Assembly: GCA_046327715.1 (NCBI GenBank)
Contig: JAXLXY010000006.1
Coordinates: forward strand, 1 to 64,000
Source: JADJOM01 sp046327715
GTDB lineage: Bacteria > Gemmatimonadota > Gemmatimonadetes > Gemmatimonadales > GWC2-71-9
Length of the DNA: 64,000 nucleotides
Direction: 5' to 3'
Below the pieces are notes generated by a model. It saw nothing but the letters and a program-made list of their open reading frames with translations, did no database searches and was not told the DNA's origin. Below are positions 49,990 through 58,035 of this stretch, piece after piece. The number at the start of each line of letters is the position of its first letter. Within the stretch, counting starts at the first letter, position 1. Position numbers and translations under genes: made by a program.

Positions 49990-51695
49990 CAGGCGCCCAC
50001 CGGTTCCAGGGCGCGGATCTGGGCCGCCAGTCGCGCGAAGGTCGGCACGTCGAGGCTCTGGGCGCCGTCGCTCAGGGCGTGGTCGGGGTCGGGGTGCACC
50101 TCGATGATCGCGCCCTGCGCCCCGGCGGCCAGACCCGCCAGCGTCAGCGCCGGCACGATGCTCCGCACCCCTGCCGCATGGCTCGGGTCGGCCAGGACCG
50201 GCAGGTGGGTGCGCTCCCGTACCAGCGCCACGGCGTTCAGGTCCAGGGTATGGCGGGTGGCCCGTTCGAAGGTGCGGATGCCGCGCTCGCACAGGACCAC
50301 GTTCGGATTCCCGTGCGAGAGCACGTACTCGGCCGCGTGCAGCCATTCCTCGAGCGTCGCGCCGCCCCCGCGCTTGAGCAGGATCGGCTTGCCGCTCCGC
50401 CCCGCCGCCCGCAGCAGCGCGAAGTTCTGCATGTTGCGCGCGCCGATCTGCAGCATGTCGGCGTAGCGCGCCACCAGCGGCACCTCCTCCCAGCTCATCA
50501 CCTCGGTGACGATCGGCAGGCCGGAGCGCTCCCGCGCCTCGGCCAGGAACTTGAGCCCCTTCACGCCCAGGCCCTGGAAGTCATACGGCGAGGTGCGCGG
50601 CTTGAAGGCGCCGCCCCGCAGCATGTCGGCACCGGCCTGCGCCACGAGCTCGGCGGTGCGCAGGATCATCTCCTCGCTCTCGACGGAGCAGGGGCCGGCG
50701 ATGAGCACCGGCCGGGCGCCGCCGATCTCCACCGCACCGACCCGGACGATGGTCCCCTCGGGCTTCTGGCGCCGGTCGAACAGCGGCAGGTCGGGCTTGG
50801 GCCGCAGGTGCGGCGGGCGCGCCGCCACCGGTCCCACCACCGCGCCTTCGCCCTGCCAGGCCGCGTAGCTGCCCAGGATGACGATCCGCGAGGCCAGCGC
50901 CTCGATGGCCTCGAGCGCCTCCTGCAGCCGCGGCTCCAGCCGGCCCCCTTCCACGTCGAAGTAGAACCGGTAGGTCCACGGCGCCGACCGTTCCGGCCGC
51001 GACTGCAGGCTGGTGAGGTTCACCCCCCGCCCCGCGAAGGCCTGCAGCACCGCCGCGAGCATCCCGGGGCGGTGATCGGTCCACACGATCAGGGAGGTCT
51101 TCTGGGGCAGCGTGCTGTCGGCCGGCTCGGGGGTGGACAGCTCGGCGCGGGTGAAGGTCAGGAAGCGGGTCTGGTTGGTCGGGTCGTCCTCGATCCGCTC
51201 CTCGAAGACCGTGAGCCCGTAGGCGTCGGCGGCGTGGCGGGAGCAGATGGCGGCCTGCGTCGGGTCCCCGGCCCTGGCCACGATCTCCGCGCTCCCCGCG
51301 GTGTCCCACGCGTTCACCAGCGTGGCGTTGGGCAGGTGGCGCGTCAGCCAGATGCGGCACTGTCCCAGCGCCACCGGGTGGGAAAGCACCCGGGTGACCT
51401 GGTCGAGCCGGGCCCCGGGGACGCCCATGATGCTGTGGTGGACCGGGAGCAGGATCTCGCGCGAGAGGGTGAGGTCGCCCTCGCCGAAGGCCTCCTGGAG
51501 CAGGTCGTAGGTCGGGGTCACCGACCCGACGAGCGAGTTCTCGATGGCCAGGCAGCCGGCGTCGGCCGCACCAGCCCGCACCGCCGCCACCGCGTCGCCG
51601 ACCTCGCGGCAGCTGATGGTCTCCATGTCGGGCCACTGCTGCCGGGCCGCCGCCTCGCTGAAGGCACCCCGGGTGCCCTGAATCGCCACGCGCAT
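49989..51695 (-). CDS. Fused prephenate dehydratase-ACT-DAHP synthase
   Basis: A 568-residue fusion. Residues 1-180 are prephenate dehydratase, which makes phenylpyruvate for phenylalanine; T176-R177-F178 is its TRF motif. Residues about 195-275 are an ACT regulatory domain ('G-M-L-A-A-V-L-Q', 'L-T-S-L-Q-S-R-P' at 228-234, where PheA usually has E-S-R-P). Residues about 315-568 are a type-I-beta DAHP synthase, the first shikimate enzyme ('G-P-C-S-V-E-S' 334-340, 'G-A-F-K-P-R-T-S-P-Y' 362-371). It joins the first and last committed steps of Phe synthesis, and Phe binding to ACT may control both. GGAG precedes ATG 51695. A Phe attenuator lies upstream. Confidence 0.93.
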   Translation of the reverse strand: MRVAIQGTRGAFSEAAARQQWPDMETISCREVGDAVAAVRAGAADAGCLAIENSLVGSVTPTYDLLQEAFGEGDLTLSREILLPVHHSIMGVPGARLDQVTRVLSHPVALGQCRIWLTRHLPNATLVNAWDTAGSAEIVARAGDPTQAAICSRHAADAYGLTVFEERIEDDPTNQTRFLTFTRAELSTPEPADSTLPQKTSLIVWTDHRPGMLAAVLQAFAGRGVNLTSLQSRPERSAPWTYRFYFDVEGGRLEPRLQEALEAIEALASRIVILGSYAAWQGEGAVVGPVAARPPHLRPKPDLPLFDRRQKPEGTIVRVGAVEIGGARPVLIAGPCSVESEEMILRTAELVAQAGADMLRGGAFKPRTSPYDFQGLGVKGLKFLAEARERSGLPIVTEVMSWEEVPLVARYADMLQIGARNMQNFALLRAAGRSGKPILLKRGGGATLEEWLHAAEYVLSHGNPNVVLCERGIRTFERATRHTLDLNAVALVRERTHLPVLADPSHAAGVRSIVPALTLAGLAAGAQGAIIEVHPDPDHALSDGAQSLDVPTFARLAAQIRALEPVGA

Positions 51696-51712
51696 GTTCC
51701 ACTCCACGGATG

Positions 51713-51748
51713 GAAAACAAAAACGCCCCGCCGGTCATCGGCGGGGCG
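51713..51748 (-). terminator. Intrinsic terminator/attenuator before the aromatic fusion gene
   Basis: A perfect 10-bp GC stem (51724-51733 with 51739-51748, loop of five bases) is followed on the minus strand by TTTTTGTTTT. It lies between the Phe-rich leader peptide and the ATG of the fusion gene, 18 bases before that ATG, so it must stop transcription inside the leader unless prevented. This is the attenuator position. GCGGGG at 51787-51782 could pair with the 5' arm (CCCCGC) as antiterminator. Confidence 0.85.
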
Positions 51749-51772
51749 TCGGGATCCGGGTGCCAGGGAGCG

Positions 51773-51856
51773 TCAGGGCTTCCCCGCACCGGACGACGAC
51801 GCGCCGCCGGGCGTGGTAAACGAGAAGAAGAAGCCGAATCGCTCAGTGCACCGCAT
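51773..51856 (-). CDS. Phenylalanine-rich leader peptide (PheL-like)
   Basis: A 27-residue frame, start ATG 51856, stop TGA 51773. Its core is E-R-F-G-F-F-F-S-F: five Phe within seven residues, a density expected only for an attenuation leader. An in-frame ATG at 51862 would give 29 residues. The stop is 25 bases upstream of the terminator stem. When Phe-tRNA is scarce, the ribosome would stall on the Phe codons and allow an antiterminator to form. With the promoter as predicted, the transcript begins at or near A51856, so the peptide would be translated from a leaderless mRNA. Confidence 0.85.
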   Translation of the reverse strand: MRCTERFGFFFSFTTPGGASSSGAGKP

Positions 51857-51862
51857 GGACAT

Positions 51863-51892
51863 ACGGTACGATGCATACCCGAGGGGTGTCAA
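51863..51892 (-). promoter_or_regulatory. Promoter of the leader-aromatic fusion operon
   Basis: A consensus -35, TTGACA (51892-51887), an 18-base spacer, and a -10-like TACCGT (51868-51863) on the minus strand. The expected start point, seven bases after the -10, is A51856, the first base of the leader-peptide ATG. The divergent glycosylase -10 (TAGATT, 51924-51929) is 32 bp away. Confidence 0.7.
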
Positions 51893-51923
51893 GGCCCGCG
51901 CCGCATCCCGGGGCGCCGCCGCG

Positions 51924-51929
51924 TAGATT
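51924..51929 (+). promoter_or_regulatory. Putative -10 element TAGATT, leaderless spacing
   Basis: TAGATT followed by six bases (CTCCCC) and ATG 51936. The implied start point is the A of the start codon. No ribosome-binding site is present. Confidence 0.5.
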
Positions 51930-51935
51930 CTCCCC

Positions 51936-52502
51936 ATGCACCCGCCCCTGCTGGCCTGCCCCATCATGGCCGACCTGGTGGCCCGGCACCGGCCGCCGAC
52001 CATCGTCCCCCAGCCGCCCTTTCCGGCCCTGGTGGATGCCATCGTGTCGCAGCAGATCTCCGGCAAGGCGGCCGCGAGCATCCTGGCTCGGCTGGCGCAG
52101 CTGGTACCCATCCGGCCGGCCACCCTGGCCCGGGCCGACCTGCGGCGGCTGCGGCGCGCCGGGCTCTCCCGGGCCAAGGCCTCGTACGTCCGCGAGCTGG
52201 CGCGGTTCGCCGAGGCGGGTGGCCTGCGCGGACTCGGCCGGCTGTCGGATGCGGAGGTGATCGAGCGGCTGGTCCAGGTGAAGGGGGTCGGGGTGTGGAC
52301 CGCGGAGATGTTCCTGATCTTCTCCCTGGACCGGCCCGACGTCTGGCCCGTGGGTGATGGCGGCATCCAGCGCGCCGCGGAGCGGCTGTATCGCGTCCGG
52401 GCGCGCTCCCGCCTGCAGCGCCTGGGGGAACGCTTCCGGCCCTACCGCACCAGCGCCGCCTGGTACCTCTGGCGGTCGCTGGAAGACCCTCTCCCCGCCT
52501 GA
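51936..52502 (+). CDS. DNA-3-methyladenine glycosylase II (AlkA-like, HhH-GPD)
   Basis: A 188-residue base-excision glycosylase that removes alkylated purines. The HhH-GPD motif is 'L-V-Q-V-K-G-V-G-V-W-T-A-E-M-F-L' and the catalytic Asp is in 'V-W-P-V-G-D'. 'A-I-V-S-Q-Q-I-S-G-K-A-A' is the N-terminal family signature. It lacks the N-terminal AlkA subdomain, as in Mag/AlkA short forms. It diverges from the Phe operon and is probably read from a leaderless transcript. Confidence 0.92.
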   Translation: MHPPLLACPIMADLVARHRPPTIVPQPPFPALVDAIVSQQISGKAAASILARLAQLVPIRPATLARADLRRLRRAGLSRAKASYVRELARFAEAGGLRGLGRLSDAEVIERLVQVKGVGVWTAEMFLIFSLDRPDVWPVGDGGIQRAAERLYRVRARSRLQRLGERFRPYRTSAAWYLWRSLEDPLPA

Positions 52503-52503
52503 C

Positions 52504-55500
52504 CTACTGCCGGGGGCGGCCACCCGGTCCGCCCGGGCCGCCGGGACCGCCGAAGCGGGGCAGCACTTTCGCCTCCTCGGGGAGCTGGGCCCACTGCTCG
52601 GCCGTCAGCACCGCCCTGGCGCGGTCCAGGATGTCCTGGGACATCGCCCGGCCGTGCTCCATCCGGCTGCGGATCATCGAGAAGAGCACGGCCCGGTCCG
52701 GGTCCCGCCCCATCCCTTCGATCTCCTTCTGGATGTCCGTGCCGAGCGTGTCCCGCCGCGCCGCGAACTCGCCGCTGAGCGCCTGCAGCTTCGCCAGCTG
52801 GTCGTCGGTGAGCCGGAGCGCGATGTTGAGCGCGATGATCGGCTCCACCGGGTCCCGGAGGGCCTGGGTGATGCGGCTTGCGAAGGTCGGCGGCTGCGCC
52901 GGGGTGGTGGCACCGGGCGCGCCAGCTCCGGCACCCTGCGCGTCCGGGGGCGGTCCGCCGGCCGGCGGCCCGCCGAAACCACCCGGGGGAGGCCCACCGA
53001 ACCCGCCGGGGCCACCCGGCCCGCCGGGCCCGCCCGGTCCACCGAAGCCACCCGGCCCGCCGCCGAAGAGTGAGCTACCACCCAGGGCCAGCCGCAGCTG
53101 CAGCCCGACCTGGAAGGGCTGCCGGAAGGTCTGGGTGCCGCGGATGTCGCCGAAGCGCTCGTTTACGTCGTAGATGAACTGCTGGGTGGCGGCGTCAAAG
53201 CCGCGCACGGTGAGGAGCGTGGGGTCCGGGCGGGAGAACTGTCCCCAGCCGTGCAGGTGGTCATCGTCGTGGAACAGCTGGTCCATCCCCGCCAGCAGGT
53301 TGGAGGTGAGCAGCGAGACGGTGAGTCGCTGGTTCAGCCCCAGCATCGTGGGCTTCCAGTTGAGCTGCAGGTCGAACGACGGCTGCCAGGGTCCCCGGCA
53401 GCTGTTCCGGTCGGCGATGGATCCGAGCTGTCGCCGCAGGCAGTCGCGTGCCCCGGCCGGTGCCGCGGCGAGCAGGCGGTCCATGGCGGCGGCGAGGGCG
53501 GGGTCAGAGGTGCTTGCCGGGTCGAAGATGAACGCCCGGTCGTTGCGTGAGCCGTCGCCGTTGATGTCGCCCGCCACGCTCGGCGTGTAGGGCGTCCCCG
53601 AGGCGGCGCGGCCGATCGCGGTGATCTCGAAGCCCCTCACCACCGGTACCGTGACCGTGGCAACGAACGAGTGGCGCCGGTCGAAGTCGCTGACGCTGCG
53701 GCGGCTGGCGTAGAGCTGGCGGCCGGCCGTCTGCGCCGCGAAGCCGCGGCCCCCGCCGAAGTCGCCCGACGAGGACTCGTCCGTGGTCCGGGCCAGAGTG
53801 TAGGACCCGGACACCGTGATGCCCTTGCCGATGATCCCACCGGCCGAGAGCACCGCCTGCACCGACCGGGTGGTCAGGTCGGAGACGGCGGCGAAGACCT
53901 GCCCGAAGGCCGGGTCGAGCCGCGAGGCGGTCAGGGTGGTGACTCCGCTGGCCGTGTCGAACGCGCTGGCCGGGACGAACACCTGGCGTCCCCCTTCGCC
54001 GGCCAGCGCGAACTGGCTGGCCCCGATGTTCCGGTCGCGGAATCCCTGCTGGCTCACGCCGATGCCGGCGCTCAGATCGAGCCCGTAGGTCAGCAGCCCC
54101 GACCTCCGCTGCACGCCCAGGGAGCCGCGCCACACGCGCGGCGCGGTGAAGCCCGGGGCAAAGGCCGTGATCGACGGGATGTCGTCACGGGGCCCCCCGG
54201 GGAGCCCGCCCGCGCAGGCGGTCGGGATGGCGGCCGGGTCGGCGGCCATCGCGGCCCAGTCCGGCGTCGGGGCAGCGGCCCCGGCGCAGACCAGCTGGGT
54301 CTGGCCGTTGCTGGTGCCGCTCGCGGCCTGGGCGGCCACCGCCAGCTGGGCGGGCACCGGACTCCGGAACTCGCCCACCCCGCCCCGCACGATCCAGCCC
54401 GGGGGGCCGTCCGTCGAGGGCGGCGTCCAGGTGAACCCGAGGCGCGGGCTCAGGTGGGTCTCCTCCGGCAGTCGGTCGGTGCGCAGGCCGAAGAGCGAGT
54501 CCACGGTCGCGTTGTACGGGGGTGCATCCCCGAACCAGGAGTGCTCGCCGCGCACGCCGAATGTGAGCTGCCAGGCTTGGTTTAGGCGCCAGGTGTCACC
54601 GAGGTACGCGGCCGCCGTGGAGCTGCGGCCCGTGCGTTCGTCGGCGCCGAGGGTCCGGGTGAACAGCGAGGGGCGCCCCGCCTCGAGGTCGGCCAGCGTC
54701 TCGAAGGTGAAGGTGCCAAGCTGGTTGCTGGCCACCTCCTGGGTGGTACGCGCCGTGGTGTAGAACAGCCCCAGCTTCACCCGGTGGCTCGCGTCGGACG
54801 AGAGCCACGACAGTTCGTTGGTGGCCTCGAACGCCGTGCCGTGACCGCGCTGGGGAAACCCCGGGTTCCCGCCGAAGGAGAGGCTCGCGGTGCTGAGCGT
54901 GCCGTCGTCCAGCGCCGAGCTGAGCTGCACCCGCCCCGCCGGGAGCTGCAGGTACGGCGAACCGCGATTGCGGCTGCCGGAAAGGTAGACCTTGGCCTCG
55001 TTGAGCAGGCTCTGCCCGAACCGCGAGCTGAGCTGCAGCATCCCGCCGCCGCTGCGGCTCGAGGTCCGGCCGCCGCTGGCCGGGGGCGCCAGCGGCGCCA
55101 GGCGCGACGGGGCGTCGCTGCTCTGGCGCCAGTCGCCGCGGAAGGTGAGCGTGTGCCGCTCACCCAGCAGCAGGTCCAGCCGCCCGATGCCCGACCAGTC
55201 GGTGCCCGAGCGGTCGCTGGGCACGGCCCCCGTGCTGAAGGGGACGTTGAGCCCGCCGAGGATCGAGGTGTAGCGGTCGAGCGAGTCCTGCGCCACGCCA
55301 TAGCGCTCGGCCCCTCCATCGGCGAGGGTCAGCAGCGTGATCAGGTCGTTGCCGCGATGCCGCACCTGGCCGGCCCCGAACGCGAACAGCCGGTTGGTGA
55401 TGAGCGGACCGCCTACCCCGAAGGAGAGCTGCTGCTGGGCCTGGGGCTGGTTGGTGACGCTGTCGGGGATCACGGCGAGCGCCGGATCGCGCAGGCTGCC

Positions 55501-56253
55501 GTTGACGGTGCCCTGGAAGATCCGGGTGCCGCTGCGGGTGGTGGAGGCGATGAGCCCCCCGCTGAACTGGCCCCGGGACACGTCGTAGGTGTTGGTGATC
55601 ACGCGGGTGCTGCGCACCGCATCCTGCGGGATGCTCGAGGCACCGAAGCTGAGGCCGTCGAGCGTGGTGCTGTTGGCGCTGCTGCGCTGGCCGGCCACCG
55701 AGAATGATGCCGCGGTCGAATCGGTCCCGGAGAGGCTCACCACTCCGGCCGCCAGCGCCGCGATGGCGTTGAGGTCGCCGGCGTCGAGCGGGAGGCGCGC
55801 CAGCCGGTCGGGGGTCTGGACCGTCTCGGTGGAGCCCGGCGTCGGCCGCGGATCGTTGAAGTTCTGCCGCCGCCCCGAGACCACCAGCTCTTCCAGCGCC
55901 ACGGCCTGGGGGATCAGCCGGAAGTCCGCCACCAGGCGGTCATCGTCCCCGACCCGCTCCACCTGGCGCCGCGCCGGCGCATGCCCGATCTGCTTCACGA
56001 AGAGCTGGTACCGACCACCCCCGTCCGGAAAGAGGATCCGGTAACGGCCACGGCCATCCGTGCTGGCGCCGCGGGTCAGGCCGGTCTCGAGGGAGACCGC
56101 CTCGACGGTGGCCCCGGAGAGCGGGGTGCCCGAGGTGTCGGTCACGGTACCCGTGAGGATATCCGTGGTGACCCCGACCTGGGCGGCTGCCTGGTCGGGC
56201 CGCCCGGTCAGCAGGGGAAAGAGGCAGAAGAGAAGAATCCCGAGCCGCCGCAT
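52504..56253 (-). CDS. TonB-receptor-like outer-membrane protein with C-terminal Spy/CpxP-like domain
   Basis: A 1249-residue protein. After a signal peptide (1-25, ending Q-A-A-A-Q) comes a carboxypeptidase-regulatory-like domain (about 30-115, 'L-T-G-T-V-T-D-T-S-G-T-P-L-S-G-A-T-V'), then a plug region ('S-F-S-V-A-G-Q-R-S-S-A-N-S-T-T-L-D-G') and a long barrel. A Gly/Pro-rich linker of repeated G-G-P and F-G-G units (about 1062-1117) connects to a C-terminal helical domain (about 1130-1235) with two L-T-x-x-Q-like repeats ('R-L-T-D-D-Q-L', 'V-L-T-A-E-Q-W'), the pattern of Spy/CpxP. No TonB box is obvious. Substrate unknown. Confidence 0.88.
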   Translation of the reverse strand: MRRLGILLFCLFPLLTGRPDQAAAQVGVTTDILTGTVTDTSGTPLSGATVEAVSLETGLTRGASTDGRGRYRILFPDGGGRYQLFVKQIGHAPARRQVERVGDDDRLVADFRLIPQAVALEELVVSGRRQNFNDPRPTPGSTETVQTPDRLARLPLDAGDLNAIAALAAGVVSLSGTDSTAASFSVAGQRSSANSTTLDGLSFGASSIPQDAVRSTRVITNTYDVSRGQFSGGLIASTTRSGTRIFQGTVNGSLRDPALAVIPDSVTNQPQAQQQLSFGVGGPLITNRLFAFGAGQVRHRGNDLITLLTLADGGAERYGVAQDSLDRYTSILGGLNVPFSTGAVPSDRSGTDWSGIGRLDLLLGERHTLTFRGDWRQSSDAPSRLAPLAPPASGGRTSSRSGGGMLQLSSRFGQSLLNEAKVYLSGSRNRGSPYLQLPAGRVQLSSALDDGTLSTASLSFGGNPGFPQRGHGTAFEATNELSWLSSDASHRVKLGLFYTTARTTQEVASNQLGTFTFETLADLEAGRPSLFTRTLGADERTGRSSTAAAYLGDTWRLNQAWQLTFGVRGEHSWFGDAPPYNATVDSLFGLRTDRLPEETHLSPRLGFTWTPPSTDGPPGWIVRGGVGEFRSPVPAQLAVAAQAASGTSNGQTQLVCAGAAAPTPDWAAMAADPAAIPTACAGGLPGGPRDDIPSITAFAPGFTAPRVWRGSLGVQRRSGLLTYGLDLSAGIGVSQQGFRDRNIGASQFALAGEGGRQVFVPASAFDTASGVTTLTASRLDPAFGQVFAAVSDLTTRSVQAVLSAGGIIGKGITVSGSYTLARTTDESSSGDFGGGRGFAAQTAGRQLYASRRSVSDFDRRHSFVATVTVPVVRGFEITAIGRAASGTPYTPSVAGDINGDGSRNDRAFIFDPASTSDPALAAAMDRLLAAAPAGARDCLRRQLGSIADRNSCRGPWQPSFDLQLNWKPTMLGLNQRLTVSLLTSNLLAGMDQLFHDDDHLHGWGQFSRPDPTLLTVRGFDAATQQFIYDVNERFGDIRGTQTFRQPFQVGLQLRLALGGSSLFGGGPGGFGGPGGPGGPGGPGGFGGPPPGGFGGPPAGGPPPDAQGAGAGAPGATTPAQPPTFASRITQALRDPVEPIIALNIALRLTDDQLAKLQALSGEFAARRDTLGTDIQKEIEGMGRDPDRAVLFSMIRSRMEHGRAMSQDILDRARAVLTAEQWAQLPEEAKVLPRFGGPGGPGGPGGRPRQ

Positions 56254-56361
56254 GCCGAAACCTCGATGGGGGTGGATTAGCTTCCTGCTGTTACGCACCG
56301 TTCGGCGGCTTTGTTGGCCCCGGCCGGCCGGCATCTTCCCGGTACCCCTCTCTCGGACCCC

Positions 56362-57327
56362 ATGGCCGCCTCCTGCCGCCTTGCTGCCCTGCTGGCCCTC
56401 CTGGCCGCCGCGCCGGGACACGCCCAGTCGCTGCCGCTCTACCACTCGGCGAACCCCGCCGCGGAGGCGCGCAGCGGGCTCTATTTCCAGCCGCTGGTTG
56501 CCCCGGCCGCGGGCTGGCGCTTCCAGCTCGGGGTAGACTACGCCAGCATGCTGGAGTTCGGGCTGCGCACCTCGGTGGCCGACACCTCCTACCTGCTCGA
56601 TGCCGAGGTGCTGCGACTCAACCTGAGCGCCACGCACGATCTCGGCGCCCGGGGCTTCCTGGTGGCGGAGCTGCCGCTGGGTGGGGCGTACCCCGGGTTC
56701 CTCGACGGCTTTCTGGACTGGTACCACGGGATCTTCGGCATCAATTATCCCGAGCGGGATGCGCGGCGCCACAACGACTTCGGCTACCGCTACGAATTTC
56801 CCGACGGCCGGACGGTGCGGTTCAAGGCCCGGGGCGCGGCGCTGGGCGATGCGCGGATCGGGCTCGGGCTCCGGCACAGCGCCCGGGCCCAGAGCGTGCT
56901 CTCCCTGACCCTGCCCACCAGCACGGCCGGACCGGGCTTCCGGCGCGGCCAACCTTCCCTGAGCCTCCTCAACACCTTCCGGGTCCCGTTGGCGCCGCGC
57001 CTGGTCTACGAGGGCTCGATCAACCTGGGATATACCCCGAGGGACGGGCGACTGCACTCGATCCAGGAGCGGCTGTTCTTCCTGGGCACGAGCGGGGCGC
57101 GCTGGCGCACCGTCGGGAGCCTGTGGAGCTTCGCGAACCTGTACCTCCACAGCCCATACTACAGCGGGGCAGTGGCTCGGCAGCTGGATCGGTGGGACCT
57201 GACGATCGACTTCGGGTGGATGATCCGGGGGAAGGGCGGGCGGGAATTCCGCTTCGGCATGAGCGAGGACCTCTGGCCGAGCGGCCCCGCCATCGACGCG
57301 AACTTCCGGGTGGGGTATGCGTGGTAG
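56362..57327 (+). CDS. DUF3187 family outer-membrane protein
   Basis: A 321-residue protein with a signal peptide (about 1-22, ending A-P-G-H-A-Q). 'L-Y-H-S-A-N-P-A-A-E' and 'Y-H-G-I-F-G-I' fit DUF3187, a predicted outer-membrane barrel family; alternating strands continue to the aromatic C-terminus (V-G-Y-A-W). ATG 56362 is preferred to the upstream 56311. The gene diverges from the TonB-receptor-like gene, and an octamer array follows it. Confidence 0.85.
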   Translation: MAASCRLAALLALLAAAPGHAQSLPLYHSANPAAEARSGLYFQPLVAPAAGWRFQLGVDYASMLEFGLRTSVADTSYLLDAEVLRLNLSATHDLGARGFLVAELPLGGAYPGFLDGFLDWYHGIFGINYPERDARRHNDFGYRYEFPDGRTVRFKARGAALGDARIGLGLRHSARAQSVLSLTLPTSTAGPGFRRGQPSLSLLNTFRVPLAPRLVYEGSINLGYTPRDGRLHSIQERLFFLGTSGARWRTVGSLWSFANLYLHSPYYSGAVARQLDRWDLTIDFGWMIRGKGGREFRFGMSEDLWPSGPAIDANFRVGYAW

Positions 57328-57403
57328 GCGGTTGGGCGGTTGGGCGGTTGGGCGATTGGGCGATTGGGTGATTGGGTGATGAGGCGATTGGGCGATTAGG
57401 CGA
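57327..57403. repeat. GGGCGGTT/GGGCGATT 8-bp repeat array
   Basis: About nine octamer units (GGGCGGTT passing into GGGCGATT, GGGTGATT and variants) fill the gap between two convergent genes. G3 runs separated by five bases meet G-quadruplex spacing. The unit is the complement of the arrays at 205-270 and 6926-6955. Confidence 0.85.
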
Positions 57404-57655
57404 TCAGGTGGGTGGCGGCTCCATCGGCGTGACGAAGAGGAATTGCTCCATCTGCTTGAAGAGAAAGTCCTTGGCCTGGGCGTCGCGCACGTTCAGCGCG
57501 TAGTGGTTGATCAGCTGCTGCTGCAGCTTGAGCCAGTCTCCCCAGCAGGGGTTGCAGATCTGCTGGAAGACCCGGAGGCCAAGGTCGTTCTGGAATGGGC
57601 GGAAAGGCATCTGGTCGCGGGTCTGGCCGCAGCGACCGCAGCTGATGGGCGGCAT
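57404..57655 (-). CDS. YggX-like Fe(2+)-trafficking protein with two CxxC motifs
   Basis: An 83-residue protein. The core 'F-Q-N-D-L-G-L-R-V-F-Q-Q-I-C', 'C-W-G-D-W-L-K-L-Q-Q-Q-L-I-N-H-Y-A-L-N' and 'F-L-F-K-Q-M-E-Q-F-L-F' follow the YggX fold, a small Fe(II)-binding protector of Fe-S clusters. Unlike YggX (one Cys) it has C-G-R-C near the N-terminus and C-N-P-C in the middle, which together could bind Zn or Fe. No signal peptide; cytoplasmic. Confidence 0.8.
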   Translation of the reverse strand: MPPISCGRCGQTRDQMPFRPFQNDLGLRVFQQICNPCWGDWLKLQQQLINHYALNVRDAQAKDFLFKQMEQFLFVTPMEPPPT

Positions 57656-57697
57656 GGTGGAGCAATAATAACGGGGGCGGCCACCCCCGGCCGGAGA

Positions 57698-57961
57698 TCA
57701 GTCCCCGCGGCGCAGCGCCTTGACGCCGCTGGCGGTGCCGAGCCCGGCGCCGATGCCGAACAGGGTGGTGGTAGCCGTGGTGACCAACGGCAGTGCCGCG
57801 ATCGGCCAGGCAATCACCGCCGCGGCGAGTCCCGCGAGCCACGGTGCCGCGGGGGAGCGCACGGCGTCCACGAAGCGCAGGCGCCGGCGCACGAAGTCCC
57901 GTGCGACGAGGAAGCCGAACAGCGTGGCGGCGGCACTCACCGCGAAGTAGATGAACCCCAT
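57698..57961 (-). CDS. Small membrane protein of unknown function
   Basis: An 87-residue protein with three predicted helices (about 3-22, 38-56, 58-80) and a basic loop 'R-D-F-V-R-R-R-L-R-F'. ATG 57961 chosen; family not recognised. It lies between the YggX-like gene and the Spy-like gene on the same strand. Confidence 0.65.
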   Translation of the reverse strand: MGFIYFAVSAAATLFGFLVARDFVRRRLRFVDAVRSPAAPWLAGLAAAVIAWPIAALPLVTTATTTLFGIGAGLGTASGVKALRRGD

Positions 57962-58035
57962 GGTGTCCGACCTTCCGTACCTGAGAGACTGACTCGACCC
58001 GCGCGTTGCAGTACGCAACGGGCGGGTCATTGGAT

